Below are positions 24,004-31,909 of a stretch of 64,000 nt of DNA, in pieces. The DNA is taken from the NCBI RefSeq assembly GCF_036227265.1, contig NZ_CP109446.1, positions 7,767,001 to 7,831,000 on the forward strand. Direction: 5' to 3'. This DNA is from Streptomyces sp. NBC_01476. Its GTDB lineage: Bacteria > Actinomycetota > Actinomycetes > Streptomycetales > Streptomycetaceae. Position 1 is the stretch's first letter; each line of letters opens with the position of its first letter. The notes beneath the pieces are model-generated. The model saw only the letters and a list, made by a program, of their open reading frames with translations. It searched no databases and had not been told where the DNA came from. Both the position numbers and the translations under genes were made by a program.

Positions 24004-25269
24004 ATGTCGGCATCACCCCCCACCCGGCGCATACGACCCTTCGCGGTGTTCGCCGCCGCCGCCTTGCTGCTCTGCGGCTGGCTGCAGTTGACCGCGGCCC
24101 CCGGCCGCGCGAGCACCCTGGACGCCGCCCCCGCCGCGGCGACCGCCACCTTCACCGATGACTTCAACGGCGCTGCCGGCAGCGCCGTCGACAGCTCCAA
24201 ATGGGGCTACGAGACCGGTGACAACGTCAACAACCACGAGCGCGAGTACTACACCAGCGGCACCCACAACGCCGCGCTCGACGGCCAGGGCGACCTGGTC
24301 ATCACCGCCCGCAAGGAGAATCCCGCCAACTACCAGTGCTGGTACGGCACCTGCCAGTACACCTCGGCGCGGCTGTCCACCCCGCAGAAGTTCACCCAGG
24401 CGTACGGCCACTTCGAGACCCGGATGAAGCTCCCGCGCGGACAGGGCATGTGGCCCGCGTTCTGGATGCTGGGCACCGGCTCGGCCGGCTGGCCGGGCAA
24501 CGGTGAGATCGACATCATGGAGAACGTCGGCTTCGAGCCCGGCAGCGTGCACGGCACCATCCACGGTCCCGGCTACTCCGGCTCGGGCGGCATCGGCGCC
24601 GGCTACTCCCTGCCGAACGGACAGAGCTTCTCCGACGCCTTCCACACCTTCGCCGTGGACTGGGCGCCGAACTCCATCTCCTGGTCGGTCGACGGCAACG
24701 TCTACGAGACCCGCACCCCGGCCGATCTCAACGGCAACCGCTGGGTCTTCGACCACCCGTTCTACCTCATCATGAACCTCGCGGTCGGCGGCTACTGGCC
24801 CGGCGACCCGGACGGCAGCACCACCTTCCCCCAGCAGCTCGTCGTGGACTACGTGCACGTCACCACCAGCGACAGCGGCGCCCCGGGCGGCGGCCACTCC
24901 ATCACCGGCATCGCCGGCAAGTGCGTCGACGTGGCGAGCGCCAGCAGCGCCAACGGCACCCCGATCCAGCTCTACGACTGCAACGGAACCACCGCCCAGC
25001 AGTGGACCGTGACCGGCGGCACCCTGCGCGCCCTCGGCAAGTGCCTGGACGTCACCGCGGCCGGCACCGCCGACGGCACCCCCGTACAGCTCTACGACTG
25101 CAACGGCTCCGCGGCCCAGCAGTGGGTCGTCACCGCCGCCCACGACATCGTCAACCCGGCCGCGAACAAGTGTCTCGACGCGACCGGCAACAGCTCCGCC
25201 AACGGCACCCGGCTGCAGATCTGGACCTGCACCGGGACCAGCAACCAGAAGTGGACGGTGAACGGCTGA
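24004..25269 (+). CDS. Secreted GH16 endo-beta-1,3-glucanase with ricin-B module
   Basis: A 421-residue enzyme. A basic start and hydrophobic helix are followed by an Ala-rich cleavage region near residue 40. The GH16 domain (about 45-290) has the catalytic motif with Glu 168, Asp 170 and Glu 173 (GEIDIMENVG), the bulged ExDxxE form of laminarinases, plus FDDFNG-like FTDDFNG, GMWPAFWMLG and NLAVGGYWPG. It should cut beta-1,3-glucan. A ricin-B lectin (about 299-421) ends it. GAGGAG lies 8 bases before the ATG. Its stop overlaps the start of the GH18 gene by one base (TGATG), which implies translational coupling. Confidence 0.93.
   Translation: MSASPPTRRIRPFAVFAAAALLLCGWLQLTAAPGRASTLDAAPAAATATFTDDFNGAAGSAVDSSKWGYETGDNVNNHEREYYTSGTHNAALDGQGDLVITARKENPANYQCWYGTCQYTSARLSTPQKFTQAYGHFETRMKLPRGQGMWPAFWMLGTGSAGWPGNGEIDIMENVGFEPGSVHGTIHGPGYSGSGGIGAGYSLPNGQSFSDAFHTFAVDWAPNSISWSVDGNVYETRTPADLNGNRWVFDHPFYLIMNLAVGGYWPGDPDGSTTFPQQLVVDYVHVTTSDSGAPGGGHSITGIAGKCVDVASASSANGTPIQLYDCNGTTAQQWTVTGGTLRALGKCLDVTAAGTADGTPVQLYDCNGSAAQQWVVTAAHDIVNPAANKCLDATGNSSANGTRLQIWTCTGTSNQKWTVNG
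24900..25265 (+). repeat. Ricin-B (CBM13) coding module, copy 2
   Basis: The lectin module at the end of the GH16 enzyme. It has the same C-ending codon style as copy 1, and ends only a few bases before the GH18 gene begins its own lectin copy. Confidence 0.8.
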
Positions 25270-26651
25270 TGAAGCGGTCAACCGGCATCCTCACCTCCGT
25301 GGCCGTCGCCGCGGGAGCCCTCGGTGCCTTCGGCATCACCCAGGCCGCCTCCGGCGCCGACGCCACCGGAGCCATCGTCGGGTACGGCGGCAAGTGTGTG
25401 GACATCGCGGCGGCGAGCAGTGCGAACGGGGCGGCGGTGCAGCTCTACGACTGCAACGGCACCGATGCGCAGAGCTGGACGGTGGGTTCTGACGGTTCGC
25501 TGCGGGCGCTGGGCAAGTGCATGGATGTGACGGCGGCCGGGACGGCGAACGGGACGACGGTGCAGTTGTACGACTGCAACGGCACTGCCGCGCAGAAGTG
25601 GGCGGCGAGCGGTGGCACGCTGGTGAACGCGGGGTCGGGGAAGTGCCTGGATGCCACCGGGCCGAGTTCGGCCAACGGCACCCGGCTGCAGATCTGGACC
25701 TGCGGCACCGGCGCCAACCAGCAGTGGACCCTGCCCACCGGTGGCGGCGGCACCACCCCGCCACCGTCCGGCGGCGGCGTCCAGGCCGTGGCGCCCTACC
25801 TCTACAACGGCTGGGGCAACCCGCCGGACCCCACGACCGTCATGAACGCCACCGGCGTCAAGTGGTTCACCCTCGCCTTCGTGCTCAGCAACGGCACCTG
25901 CAACCCGCAGTGGGACGGCGGCCGGGCACTCACCGGTGGCGTCGACCAGACCACCATCAACAAGATCAGGGCGGCCGGCGGCGACGTCGTCCCGTCCTTC
26001 GGCGGCTACAGCGGCAACAAGCTGGAGCAGTCCTGCACCAGCGCGAGCGCGCTGGCCGGCGCCTACCAGAAGGTGATCAGCGCCTACGGGCTCAAGGCCA
26101 TCGACATCGACATCGAGGCCGACGCCTACAGCAACGGCACCGTCCAGCAGCGCACGGTGGACGCCCTCAAGACCGTCAAGGCCAACAACCCCGGCATCGC
26201 CGTCTACGTCACCATCGGCACCGGACAGAGCGGCCCCGACACCGGCCTGATCAACAAGGCGGCTGCCTCCGGGCTCACCGTCGACGCCTGGACGATCATG
26301 CCGTTCGACTTCGGCGGCGCCGGCCAGAACATGGGCACCCTCACCACCCGGGCCGCCGACGGTCTGAAGAACGCCCTCAAGAGCGCCTACGGCTACAGCG
26401 ACGACCAGGCGTACCGGCACAGCGGCATCTCGTCGATGAACGGCATCACCGACAACAACGAGACCGTCACCGTCAACGACTTCCGGACCATCCTCGCCTA
26501 CGCACAGGCCCACCACCTGGCCCGGCTGACCTTCTGGTCCGCCAACCGGGACCGGCCCTGCTCCGGCGCCTACCCCAACGACGACACCTGCTCCGGGGTC
26601 TCCCAGCAGGCCTGGGACTTCACCCGCACCTTCGCCCAGTACCAGGGCTGA
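25269..26651 (+). CDS. Secreted GH18 chitinase-like enzyme with N-terminal ricin-B module
   Basis: A 460-residue protein. The signal peptide ends near residue 30. Unlike the two enzymes upstream, the ricin-B lectin is at the N-terminus (about 36-157). A TTPPPSGGG linker follows and then a GH18-type barrel (about 172-460). The catalytic Glu 283 lies in KAIDIDIEADAY; the first Asp of the usual DxxDxDxE motif is Lys here, a pattern seen in a secreted actinobacterial GH18 branch. Family members cut chitin or related chains; activity is likely but not sure. The ATG overlaps the GH16 stop, so expression depends on the GH16 promoter. Part of the lectin module has G-ending codon use unlike its surroundings. 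Confidence 0.88.
   Translation: MKRSTGILTSVAVAAGALGAFGITQAASGADATGAIVGYGGKCVDIAAASSANGAAVQLYDCNGTDAQSWTVGSDGSLRALGKCMDVTAAGTANGTTVQLYDCNGTAAQKWAASGGTLVNAGSGKCLDATGPSSANGTRLQIWTCGTGANQQWTLPTGGGGTTPPPSGGGVQAVAPYLYNGWGNPPDPTTVMNATGVKWFTLAFVLSNGTCNPQWDGGRALTGGVDQTTINKIRAAGGDVVPSFGGYSGNKLEQSCTSASALAGAYQKVISAYGLKAIDIDIEADAYSNGTVQQRTVDALKTVKANNPGIAVYVTIGTGQSGPDTGLINKAAASGLTVDAWTIMPFDFGGAGQNMGTLTTRAADGLKNALKSAYGYSDDQAYRHSGISSMNGITDNNETVTVNDFRTILAYAQAHHLARLTFWSANRDRPCSGAYPNDDTCSGVSQQAWDFTRTFAQYQG
25374..25740 (+). repeat. Ricin-B (CBM13) coding module, copy 3, with unusual codon use
   Basis: The lectin module of the GH18 enzyme. Its protein sequence is close to copies 1 and 2. From about 25405 to 25675, however, it uses GCG, ACG, GGG, GTG and GAT where the others use GCC, ACC, GGC, GTC and GAC. 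Confidence 0.8.
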
Positions 26652-26683
26652 GGCCGCCTCACCCACCCGGGTGACAGAGCTCT

Positions 26684-26745
26684 CCGCTCCCCGCCGTGCG
26701 GTCATGGTTCCCGCGATGCAACCATGCTGCACGGCCGGGGAGCGG
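26684..26745 (+). terminator. Long hairpin after GH18, overlapping the response-regulator ribosome site
   Basis: The arms CCGCTCCCCGCCGTGC (26684-26699) and its complement (26729-26745, one bulged base) give a 16-pair stem, with an inner stem ATGGTT/AACCAT in the loop. It can end the GH16-GH18 transcript. Its right arm runs into the GGAG/GGAGG region before the response regulator start at 26758, so it may also limit translation of that gene. Confidence 0.7.
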
Positions 26746-26757
26746 AGGTGTGTCCGG

Positions 26758-27498
26758 ATGGAAACGGCGACAACTGGTGGTGGTGGGGGCGCTGGGGGCG
26801 GCGCGGGCAGGGTGCTGGTGGTCGACGACGACGCGGCCATCCGCCGCTCGCTCGGCCGGGGCCTGCGGCTGCGCGGCTTCACCGTCACCGAGGCGGCGGG
26901 CGGCGCAGCCGCTCTCGACCTGCTCGGCACGGCACCGCCCGACATCCTCGTACTGGACATCTCGATGCCCGGCGTCGACGGCATCCGGGTCTGCCGTACG
27001 CTGCGCGACGGCGGCAGCGACCTGCCGGTACTGGTGCTCTCCGCACGTGACGAGGTGGCCGACCGGGTCGCCGGGCTCCAGGCCGGTGCCGACGACTACC
27101 TGGTCAAACCCTTCGCCCTCGAAGAACTGGTGCTGCGCCTGCACGCCCTGCTGCGCCGCCGGCCGCCCCGCCCCGACGACCAGGTCCGCGCCTGTGGCCT
27201 GGTCCTCGACCCGGCCGCCAGGACCGCCACCCGGGACGGCGAGCCGCTGGACCTGACCCGGCGCGAGTTCGAACTCCTGGAGATCCTGGCCCGCAACGCC
27301 GGCCTGGTGCTCACCCGGGTCCAGCTCCTTGACCGCGTCTGGGGGTACGACTTCGACGTCCGCACCGACGCCGTCGACACCTTCGTCAGCTACCTGCGGC
27401 GCAAGCTCGAAGCAGGCGGCCGTCCCCGGATCCTGCACACCGTGCGGGGCGTCGGCTTCGTTCTGCGGCCGGCCGGCGGCGAGGGGCGAAGGGCATGA
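26758..27498 (+). CDS. OmpR-family response regulator
   Basis: A 246-residue two-component regulator. After a Gly-rich start, the receiver domain reads RVLVVDDDAAIRRSLGRGL, with phospho-acceptor Asp 67 in LVLDISMPG and Lys 117 in YLVKPF. The C-terminal winged helix has LTRREFELLEILARNAGLVLTRVQLLDRVWGYDF. This is the MprA/TcrA-like type. The start at 26758 has GGAGG 9 bases before it; an upstream in-frame GTG/ATG would run into the hairpin region. It overlaps the histidine kinase by 4 bases (ATGA). Confidence 0.93.
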   Translation: METATTGGGGGAGGGAGRVLVVDDDAAIRRSLGRGLRLRGFTVTEAAGGAAALDLLGTAPPDILVLDISMPGVDGIRVCRTLRDGGSDLPVLVLSARDEVADRVAGLQAGADDYLVKPFALEELVLRLHALLRRRPPRPDDQVRACGLVLDPAARTATRDGEPLDLTRREFELLEILARNAGLVLTRVQLLDRVWGYDFDVRTDAVDTFVSYLRRKLEAGGRPRILHTVRGVGFVLRPAGGEGRRA

Positions 27499-28958
27499 GG
27501 CTCTCCACCCGGATCGCGCTGGCCGTCGGTGCCGTCGTCCCGCTGCTCGTCCTCGCCTCCGGCTGGATCATGGTCCGGCTGGTCGGCGACGACGTGCACC
27601 GTGCGGCGGACGCCCATCTGCGGGCCCGCGCCGCGGACGTCGGACCGCAGGCCCGCGACCTGCTGCGGGCGATGGCCAACGACCGGCCGCCGAGCGTCGA
27701 ACAGGCCCGTCAGCGCAGGCTTTTCACCGCCGCCCTCGACGTCGGCATCCGCGTCACAGGACCCGGCGGAACAGTCTCCGGCGGACCCCAGCCCGCCACA
27801 GGCGTGCCGCTGCCCGCCGCCCCGGCAGCGGCCCTGCCGGTCACCGTCCGGGCCGGCGCGCAGAGCTGGCGGGTGCTGGCGGTCCCGGTGACGGTGGCCC
27901 GGCCCGCCGCTGCCGGCACGCTGTGGCTCTTCTCCTCCGACACCGCGGGCCAGGCACAGATCGCCCAGGTACGGCGGCGGGTGCTCACCGTCGCGCTGCT
28001 CACCGCCCCGGTGGCAGGCGCCGCCGCGTGGCTGGCCGCGGCCCGGCTGGCCCGCCCGCTGCTGCTCCTGGAGCGCCGGACGGCCGGCATCGACCCCCGG
28101 ACCAGCGCGGTCCGCCTCGACCACACCCCGACCGGTGTCCCGGAGATCGACGGCCTGGCCCGTACCCTGCGCACCGTGCTCGACCGGTACGACGAGCAGG
28201 CCGCCCGAACCGGGGAGGCGCTGGCCACCGCCCGTTCCTTCGCGGCCGCCGCCTCCCACGAACTGCGCACCCCGCTGATGAGCATGCGGATCAACCTCGA
28301 TGTCCTCGACGGGGATCCGGCGCCCTCGGCCGCCGAGCGTGCCGAGATCGCCGCCGATCTGCGGGCCGAGCACGAACGGCTGCTCGGTCTGCTGGTCATG
28401 CTGCGCACCCTCGCCCAGGGCGATCTGGTGGAGGCCGACGCCTTTGTCCCGGTGGACCTCGCCGACCTGCTGGACGCGGCCGTCGGCGACTTCCGCAAGG
28501 AGCACCCGGGTGCCGGGGTCCGCCTTGCCGTCCGGTCCGGCTGCGTGGTCCAGGGGTGGCCGCCCGGCCTGCGCTCGGCGATCGACAACCTGCTCACCAA
28601 CGCGGCCGTCCACGGCGCGGGTCCGGACGGCACCGCCGCCCTCGACATCACCTTGGGCGCCGCGGGGCCGCCGGGGGCCGGCACCGTCCGCCTCACCGTC
28701 GCCGACCACGGTGCGGGAGTCCCGCCCGCCGCCCGCCCGTACGTCTTCGACCGGTTCCACCGGCACCCCGACAGCCCCGGCACCGGTCTCGGCCTGACGC
28801 TCGTCGGCCAGCAGACCGCACTGCACGGTGGCACGATCACCGTGACGGACCGCCCCGACGGCGCTCAGGGCGCCTGTTTCACCCTCGACCTGCCGCAGCG
28901 GGCCGCCGTGCTGCCGCGCCGCCGCGACTGGCTGGCCGGACCGACCACCCCGTCCTGA
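27495..28958 (+). CDS. Sensor histidine kinase
   Basis: A 487-residue membrane kinase and partner of the response regulator. A first membrane helix (IALAVGAVVPLLVLASGWIMV) is followed by an extracytoplasmic sensor of about 130 residues, a second helix (VLTVALLTAPVAGAAAWLAAARL), a HAMP-like linker, the dimer domain with His 255 in AAASHELRTPLMSM and an ATPase domain with NLLTNAAVHG (N box) and ADHGAGVPP (G1). The ATGA overlap with the regulator gives coupled expression. The signal is not known. Proximity to the GH18 gene makes a role in sensing wall fragments possible but unproven. Confidence 0.92.
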   Translation: MRLSTRIALAVGAVVPLLVLASGWIMVRLVGDDVHRAADAHLRARAADVGPQARDLLRAMANDRPPSVEQARQRRLFTAALDVGIRVTGPGGTVSGGPQPATGVPLPAAPAAALPVTVRAGAQSWRVLAVPVTVARPAAAGTLWLFSSDTAGQAQIAQVRRRVLTVALLTAPVAGAAAWLAAARLARPLLLLERRTAGIDPRTSAVRLDHTPTGVPEIDGLARTLRTVLDRYDEQAARTGEALATARSFAAAASHELRTPLMSMRINLDVLDGDPAPSAAERAEIAADLRAEHERLLGLLVMLRTLAQGDLVEADAFVPVDLADLLDAAVGDFRKEHPGAGVRLAVRSGCVVQGWPPGLRSAIDNLLTNAAVHGAGPDGTAALDITLGAAGPPGAGTVRLTVADHGAGVPPAARPYVFDRFHRHPDSPGTGLGLTLVGQQTALHGGTITVTDRPDGAQGACFTLDLPQRAAVLPRRRDWLAGPTTPS

Positions 28959-28992
28959 GAGGCGTGGCCTCCGATCACGCAGTAGGATAGTG

Positions 28993-29011
28993 CTAATATA
29001 GTTAGAGCTAA
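28993..29011. promoter_or_regulatory. CTAA-N5-TTAG-N2-CTAA MarR operator candidate
   Basis: CTAATATAGTTAGAGCTAA holds three CTAA/TTAG half sites in an AT-rich patch 25 bases before the MarR start. Overlapping inverted repeats of this sort suit a MarR autorepressor. TAATAT at 28994-28999 may be the -10. Confidence 0.5.
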
Positions 29012-29035
29012 TCCATTCTGCTCATCGGAGGGTCC

Positions 29036-29479
29036 ATGGACCTGCGGCGGCTGTTCGACGATCTCGTGCGCCTGGAGACCGACCTGTGGAGCGGGCTGGA
29101 CGCGCGGCTGCGGCAGGAGTGCGGGGTGTCGATGGGCGGCCTGGACGTCCTGAACGTGGTGGCCCGCACACCCGGCTGCCGGGTGAACGAGATAGCCGCG
29201 GCCCTGTCCATCACGGTGGGCGGGGCGAGCCAGGCGGTGGACCGGATCGAGCGGCGCGGACAGCTCGCCCGGCGGCCCCACCCGGTGGACCGGCGGTCCT
29301 CCGTGGTGGAACTCACCGACGAGGGGCGGGCCGTGGTGGACAGCGCCGGACGGGTCTTCGACCAGGAGCTGGAGCGGTGGTTCCGGGGAACGCTCGGGGA
29401 CGACGAGCTGCGGCAGCTGGGCGCCGCGCTCGCGGCGCTGCGCGGGGCAGGCACCCGGGGCGCGGCGGACGGCCGGTGA
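29036..29479 (+). CDS. MarR family transcriptional regulator
   Basis: A 147-residue regulator. The winged helix reads VNEIAAALSITVGGASQAVDRIERRGQLARRPHPVDRRSSVVELTDEG, and the protein starts LFDDLVRLETDLWSGLDARLRQECGVSM, as in many small actinobacterial MarR proteins. The ATG has GGAGG 5 bases before it. It lies 57 bases ahead of an NADP-dependent oxidoreductase and probably controls it; a strong inverted-repeat patch sits in its own promoter. Confidence 0.9.
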   Translation: MDLRRLFDDLVRLETDLWSGLDARLRQECGVSMGGLDVLNVVARTPGCRVNEIAAALSITVGGASQAVDRIERRGQLARRPHPVDRRSSVVELTDEGRAVVDSAGRVFDQELERWFRGTLGDDELRQLGAALAALRGAGTRGAADGR

Positions 29480-29536
29480 CCGGCCACGGCGCGATCGGCG
29501 GAAACGTACGGGAACAGGCCGGACAAGGAGAACGTG

Positions 29537-30457
29537 ATGACACGAGCGGTGCGGTTCGACAGGTACGGCGACCGGGATGTCCTCTACGTGGCTGAAGTGG
29601 CCACACCGGAACCGGCGGCCGGCGAAGTGGTGGTCGAGGTGAAGGCCGCCGGGATCAACCCCGGTGAGGCGGCGGTCAGGGCCGGGGCGATGCACGACAG
29701 GTACCCCGCGACCTTCCCGTCAGGGCAGGGCAGTGACCTGGCCGGCGTGGTCACCGCGGTCGGCGAGGGAGTGACCGAGTTCGGCGTCGGCGCGGAGGTG
29801 CTGGGCTTCTCCTTCGGGCGCTCCAGCCAGGCCACCCATGTGGCGGTGCCGGTGACGCAGCTGGTCCCCAAGCCGCCCCGGCTCGACTGGAAAGTGGCCG
29901 GCGCGCTGTATGTCGCCGGGTGCACCGCCTACGCGGCGGTCCGGGCGGTGGACCCCAAACCCGGCGAGACGGTGGCGGTGTCGGCCGCGGCCGGCGGTGT
30001 CGGGTCGATCGTGGTGCAACTCCTGGCGCTGCGCGGGGCCCGGGTGCTGGGCATCGCCTCGCCCGCCAATGACGCCTGGCTGACGGCCCACGGCGCGACC
30101 CCGGTGGCGTACGGCGACGGCCTCGGCGAACGCCTGACGGCTGCCGCGCCCGAGGGGATCGCCGCCTTCATCGACCTGTTCGGCCCGCAGTACGTCCGGC
30201 TCGCCGTCGAACTGGGCATCCCCAGGAACCGCATCGAGACGATCATCTCCTTCCAGGAAGCGCAGGAACTCGGCACCAAGGCCGAGGGCAGCCAGGACGC
30301 CTCCACCCGCGAGGTCCTCGCCGAGATGGCCGAACTGGCCGCCTCCGGCGCGATCGAGATGCCCATCGCCGGCACCTATCCGCTGGACCGGGTCGCCGAC
30401 GCCTACGCCGAACTGGAACAGCGGCACACCCGCGGGAAGATCGTGCTCATCCCGTAG
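29537..30457 (+). CDS. NADP-dependent quinone/zinc-type oxidoreductase
   Basis: A 306-residue medium-chain dehydrogenase/reductase. Features are EVVVEVKAAGINPGEAAVR near the N-terminus, GQGSDLAGVVTAVGEGV, and the nucleotide site VSAAAGGVGSIVVQLLALRGARVLG. Zinc-binding Cys/His residues of true alcohol dehydrogenases are absent, so a quinone or enoyl reductase role is likely. AAGGAG lies 6 bases before the ATG at 29537. The upstream MarR gene is a likely controller. Confidence 0.87.
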   Translation: MTRAVRFDRYGDRDVLYVAEVATPEPAAGEVVVEVKAAGINPGEAAVRAGAMHDRYPATFPSGQGSDLAGVVTAVGEGVTEFGVGAEVLGFSFGRSSQATHVAVPVTQLVPKPPRLDWKVAGALYVAGCTAYAAVRAVDPKPGETVAVSAAAGGVGSIVVQLLALRGARVLGIASPANDAWLTAHGATPVAYGDGLGERLTAAAPEGIAAFIDLFGPQYVRLAVELGIPRNRIETIISFQEAQELGTKAEGSQDASTREVLAEMAELAASGAIEMPIAGTYPLDRVADAYAELEQRHTRGKIVLIP

Positions 30458-30536
30458 CGCACCGGACCCGGCGCCGTACGGAAACGGCCTGCGGGGGACA
30501 CCGGCGGTCGGCCGCGGGGCCCGCGAAGACGCCGGC

Positions 30537-31814
30537 CTAGGACACGCCGGTGACCGCGCGGGCCGCGCGGCGCTGTGAGCCGGTTCGCAGCGCGGCCGGC
30601 GCGGCCAGTGCCGTGACGGCCAGGGCCAGCGCGGCCGTCGCCGCCCAGCCGGCCAGGTGGTAGGCCTGGGCGCCGAGCTGGCCGCCGACGCTGTTGCCGA
30701 TGTAATAGGCCGTCAGATACAGCGCCGACGCCTGGGCGCGCCCGGTGGTCGCGGTACGGCTGACCGCGCCGGAGGCGACCGCGTGGCCGATGAAGAAGCC
30801 GCCGGTGACCAGCACCAGACCGGCGAGGATGGCATACAGCGACCCCGCGAGGGTGAGCAGCAGGCCCGCCGCGCACAAGGCCAGGGCGACCGAGAACGCC
30901 CCGCGGCGGCCGATCCGCGCGGTGAGGGCGCCCGAGGCCGCGGAGGTCCCGGTGCCGACCAGGTAGACCAGGAAGATCGCGCCGATCGCGGTCTGCGACA
31001 GGTGGTACGGCGCCCCGGTGAGCCGGTAGCCGAGCACCGTGTAGACCGCGCCGAAGACCGCCATGAAGAGCATGCCGACCGCGTACAGCCGCCGCAGACG
31101 CGGGTCGCCGAGGTGCGAGGTGACGGTGCGCCACAGGGCGGCGGGACGCAGCGGCCCCGGGACGAAGTGACGGGCCGGCGGGACGAGGACCCGGAAGACG
31201 GTGGCGCAGGCGAGGGCGGTCAGGCCGAGGACCAGCAGCGCGACGCGCCACCCGCAGGCCTGGGCGAGCGCGCCGCCCGCCACCCGGCTGCTCATGCCGC
31301 CGATGGAGTTGCCCGCCACATAGAGGCCGATCGCGGACGGAACGGCGGAGGGGTGGACTTCCTCGGCCAGGAACGCCATCGCGGTGGCCGGAAGGCCGGC
31401 GAGCGCGATGCCCTGGGCCGCGCGCAGGGCGACCAGCGTGCCGAGGTCCGGAGCGAGGGGCACCGCGAGGCCGAGCAGTGCCGCACCGAAGACGGCGGCA
31501 GTCATCACCGTGGTGCGACCGTACTTCTCACTGAGGGCGCTCATCGGCAGCAGCGCGACGGCCAGCGCCGCGGTCGTCGCCGACACCGTCAGGCTGGCCT
31601 GCGCAGGCGAGAGCCGCAGCCCGCTGGAGAGGGTCGGCAGCAGGGCCTGGGTCGAGTACAGCATCGCGAAGGTGGCAAGGCCGGCCGCGAAGAGCGCGAG
31701 GTTCGCCCGGCGGTAGGCGGCGGTGCCCGCCCGGAGCCGGTCGTCGGCGGCGGGGGCGGGCGGCCGGGCGTCCCCGTGCGAACGTGCGGCCGCCCCGGTG
31801 GCAGCGGGGTTCAT
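30537..31814 (-). CDS. MFS transporter (YnfM-like drug/metabolite exporter)
   Basis: A 425-residue major facilitator with 12 likely membrane helices. The loop motif LSEKYGRTTVMTAAVF between helices 2 and 3 is the DHA-type signature, and the protein resembles E. coli YnfM. It is divergent from a LysR gene with a GATGCGTC/GACGCATC inverted repeat in the shared region, the usual arrangement for a LysR-controlled exporter. The substrate is unknown. Confidence 0.87.
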   Translation of the reverse strand: MNPAATGAAARSHGDARPPAPAADDRLRAGTAAYRRANLALFAAGLATFAMLYSTQALLPTLSSGLRLSPAQASLTVSATTAALAVALLPMSALSEKYGRTTVMTAAVFGAALLGLAVPLAPDLGTLVALRAAQGIALAGLPATAMAFLAEEVHPSAVPSAIGLYVAGNSIGGMSSRVAGGALAQACGWRVALLVLGLTALACATVFRVLVPPARHFVPGPLRPAALWRTVTSHLGDPRLRRLYAVGMLFMAVFGAVYTVLGYRLTGAPYHLSQTAIGAIFLVYLVGTGTSAASGALTARIGRRGAFSVALALCAAGLLLTLAGSLYAILAGLVLVTGGFFIGHAVASGAVSRTATTGRAQASALYLTAYYIGNSVGGQLGAQAYHLAGWAATAALALAVTALAAPAALRTGSQRRAARAVTGVS

Positions 31815-31841
31815 GGCACCGACGCTAGAGCCGGCGCTTTC

Positions 31842-31888
31842 GATGCGTCCAATACGGGGAAGGTGCAGAATCGATCCACTGACGCATC
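31842..31888. promoter_or_regulatory. GATGCGTC / GACGCATC inverted repeat between MFS and LysR genes
   Basis: Perfect 8-base arms (31842-31849, 31881-31888) are 31 bases apart in the divergent control region. LysR regulators often bind such spread sites at the shared promoter. Confidence 0.5.
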
Positions 31889-31909
31889 AGCGCACCATGG
31901 AGGGCTTGC

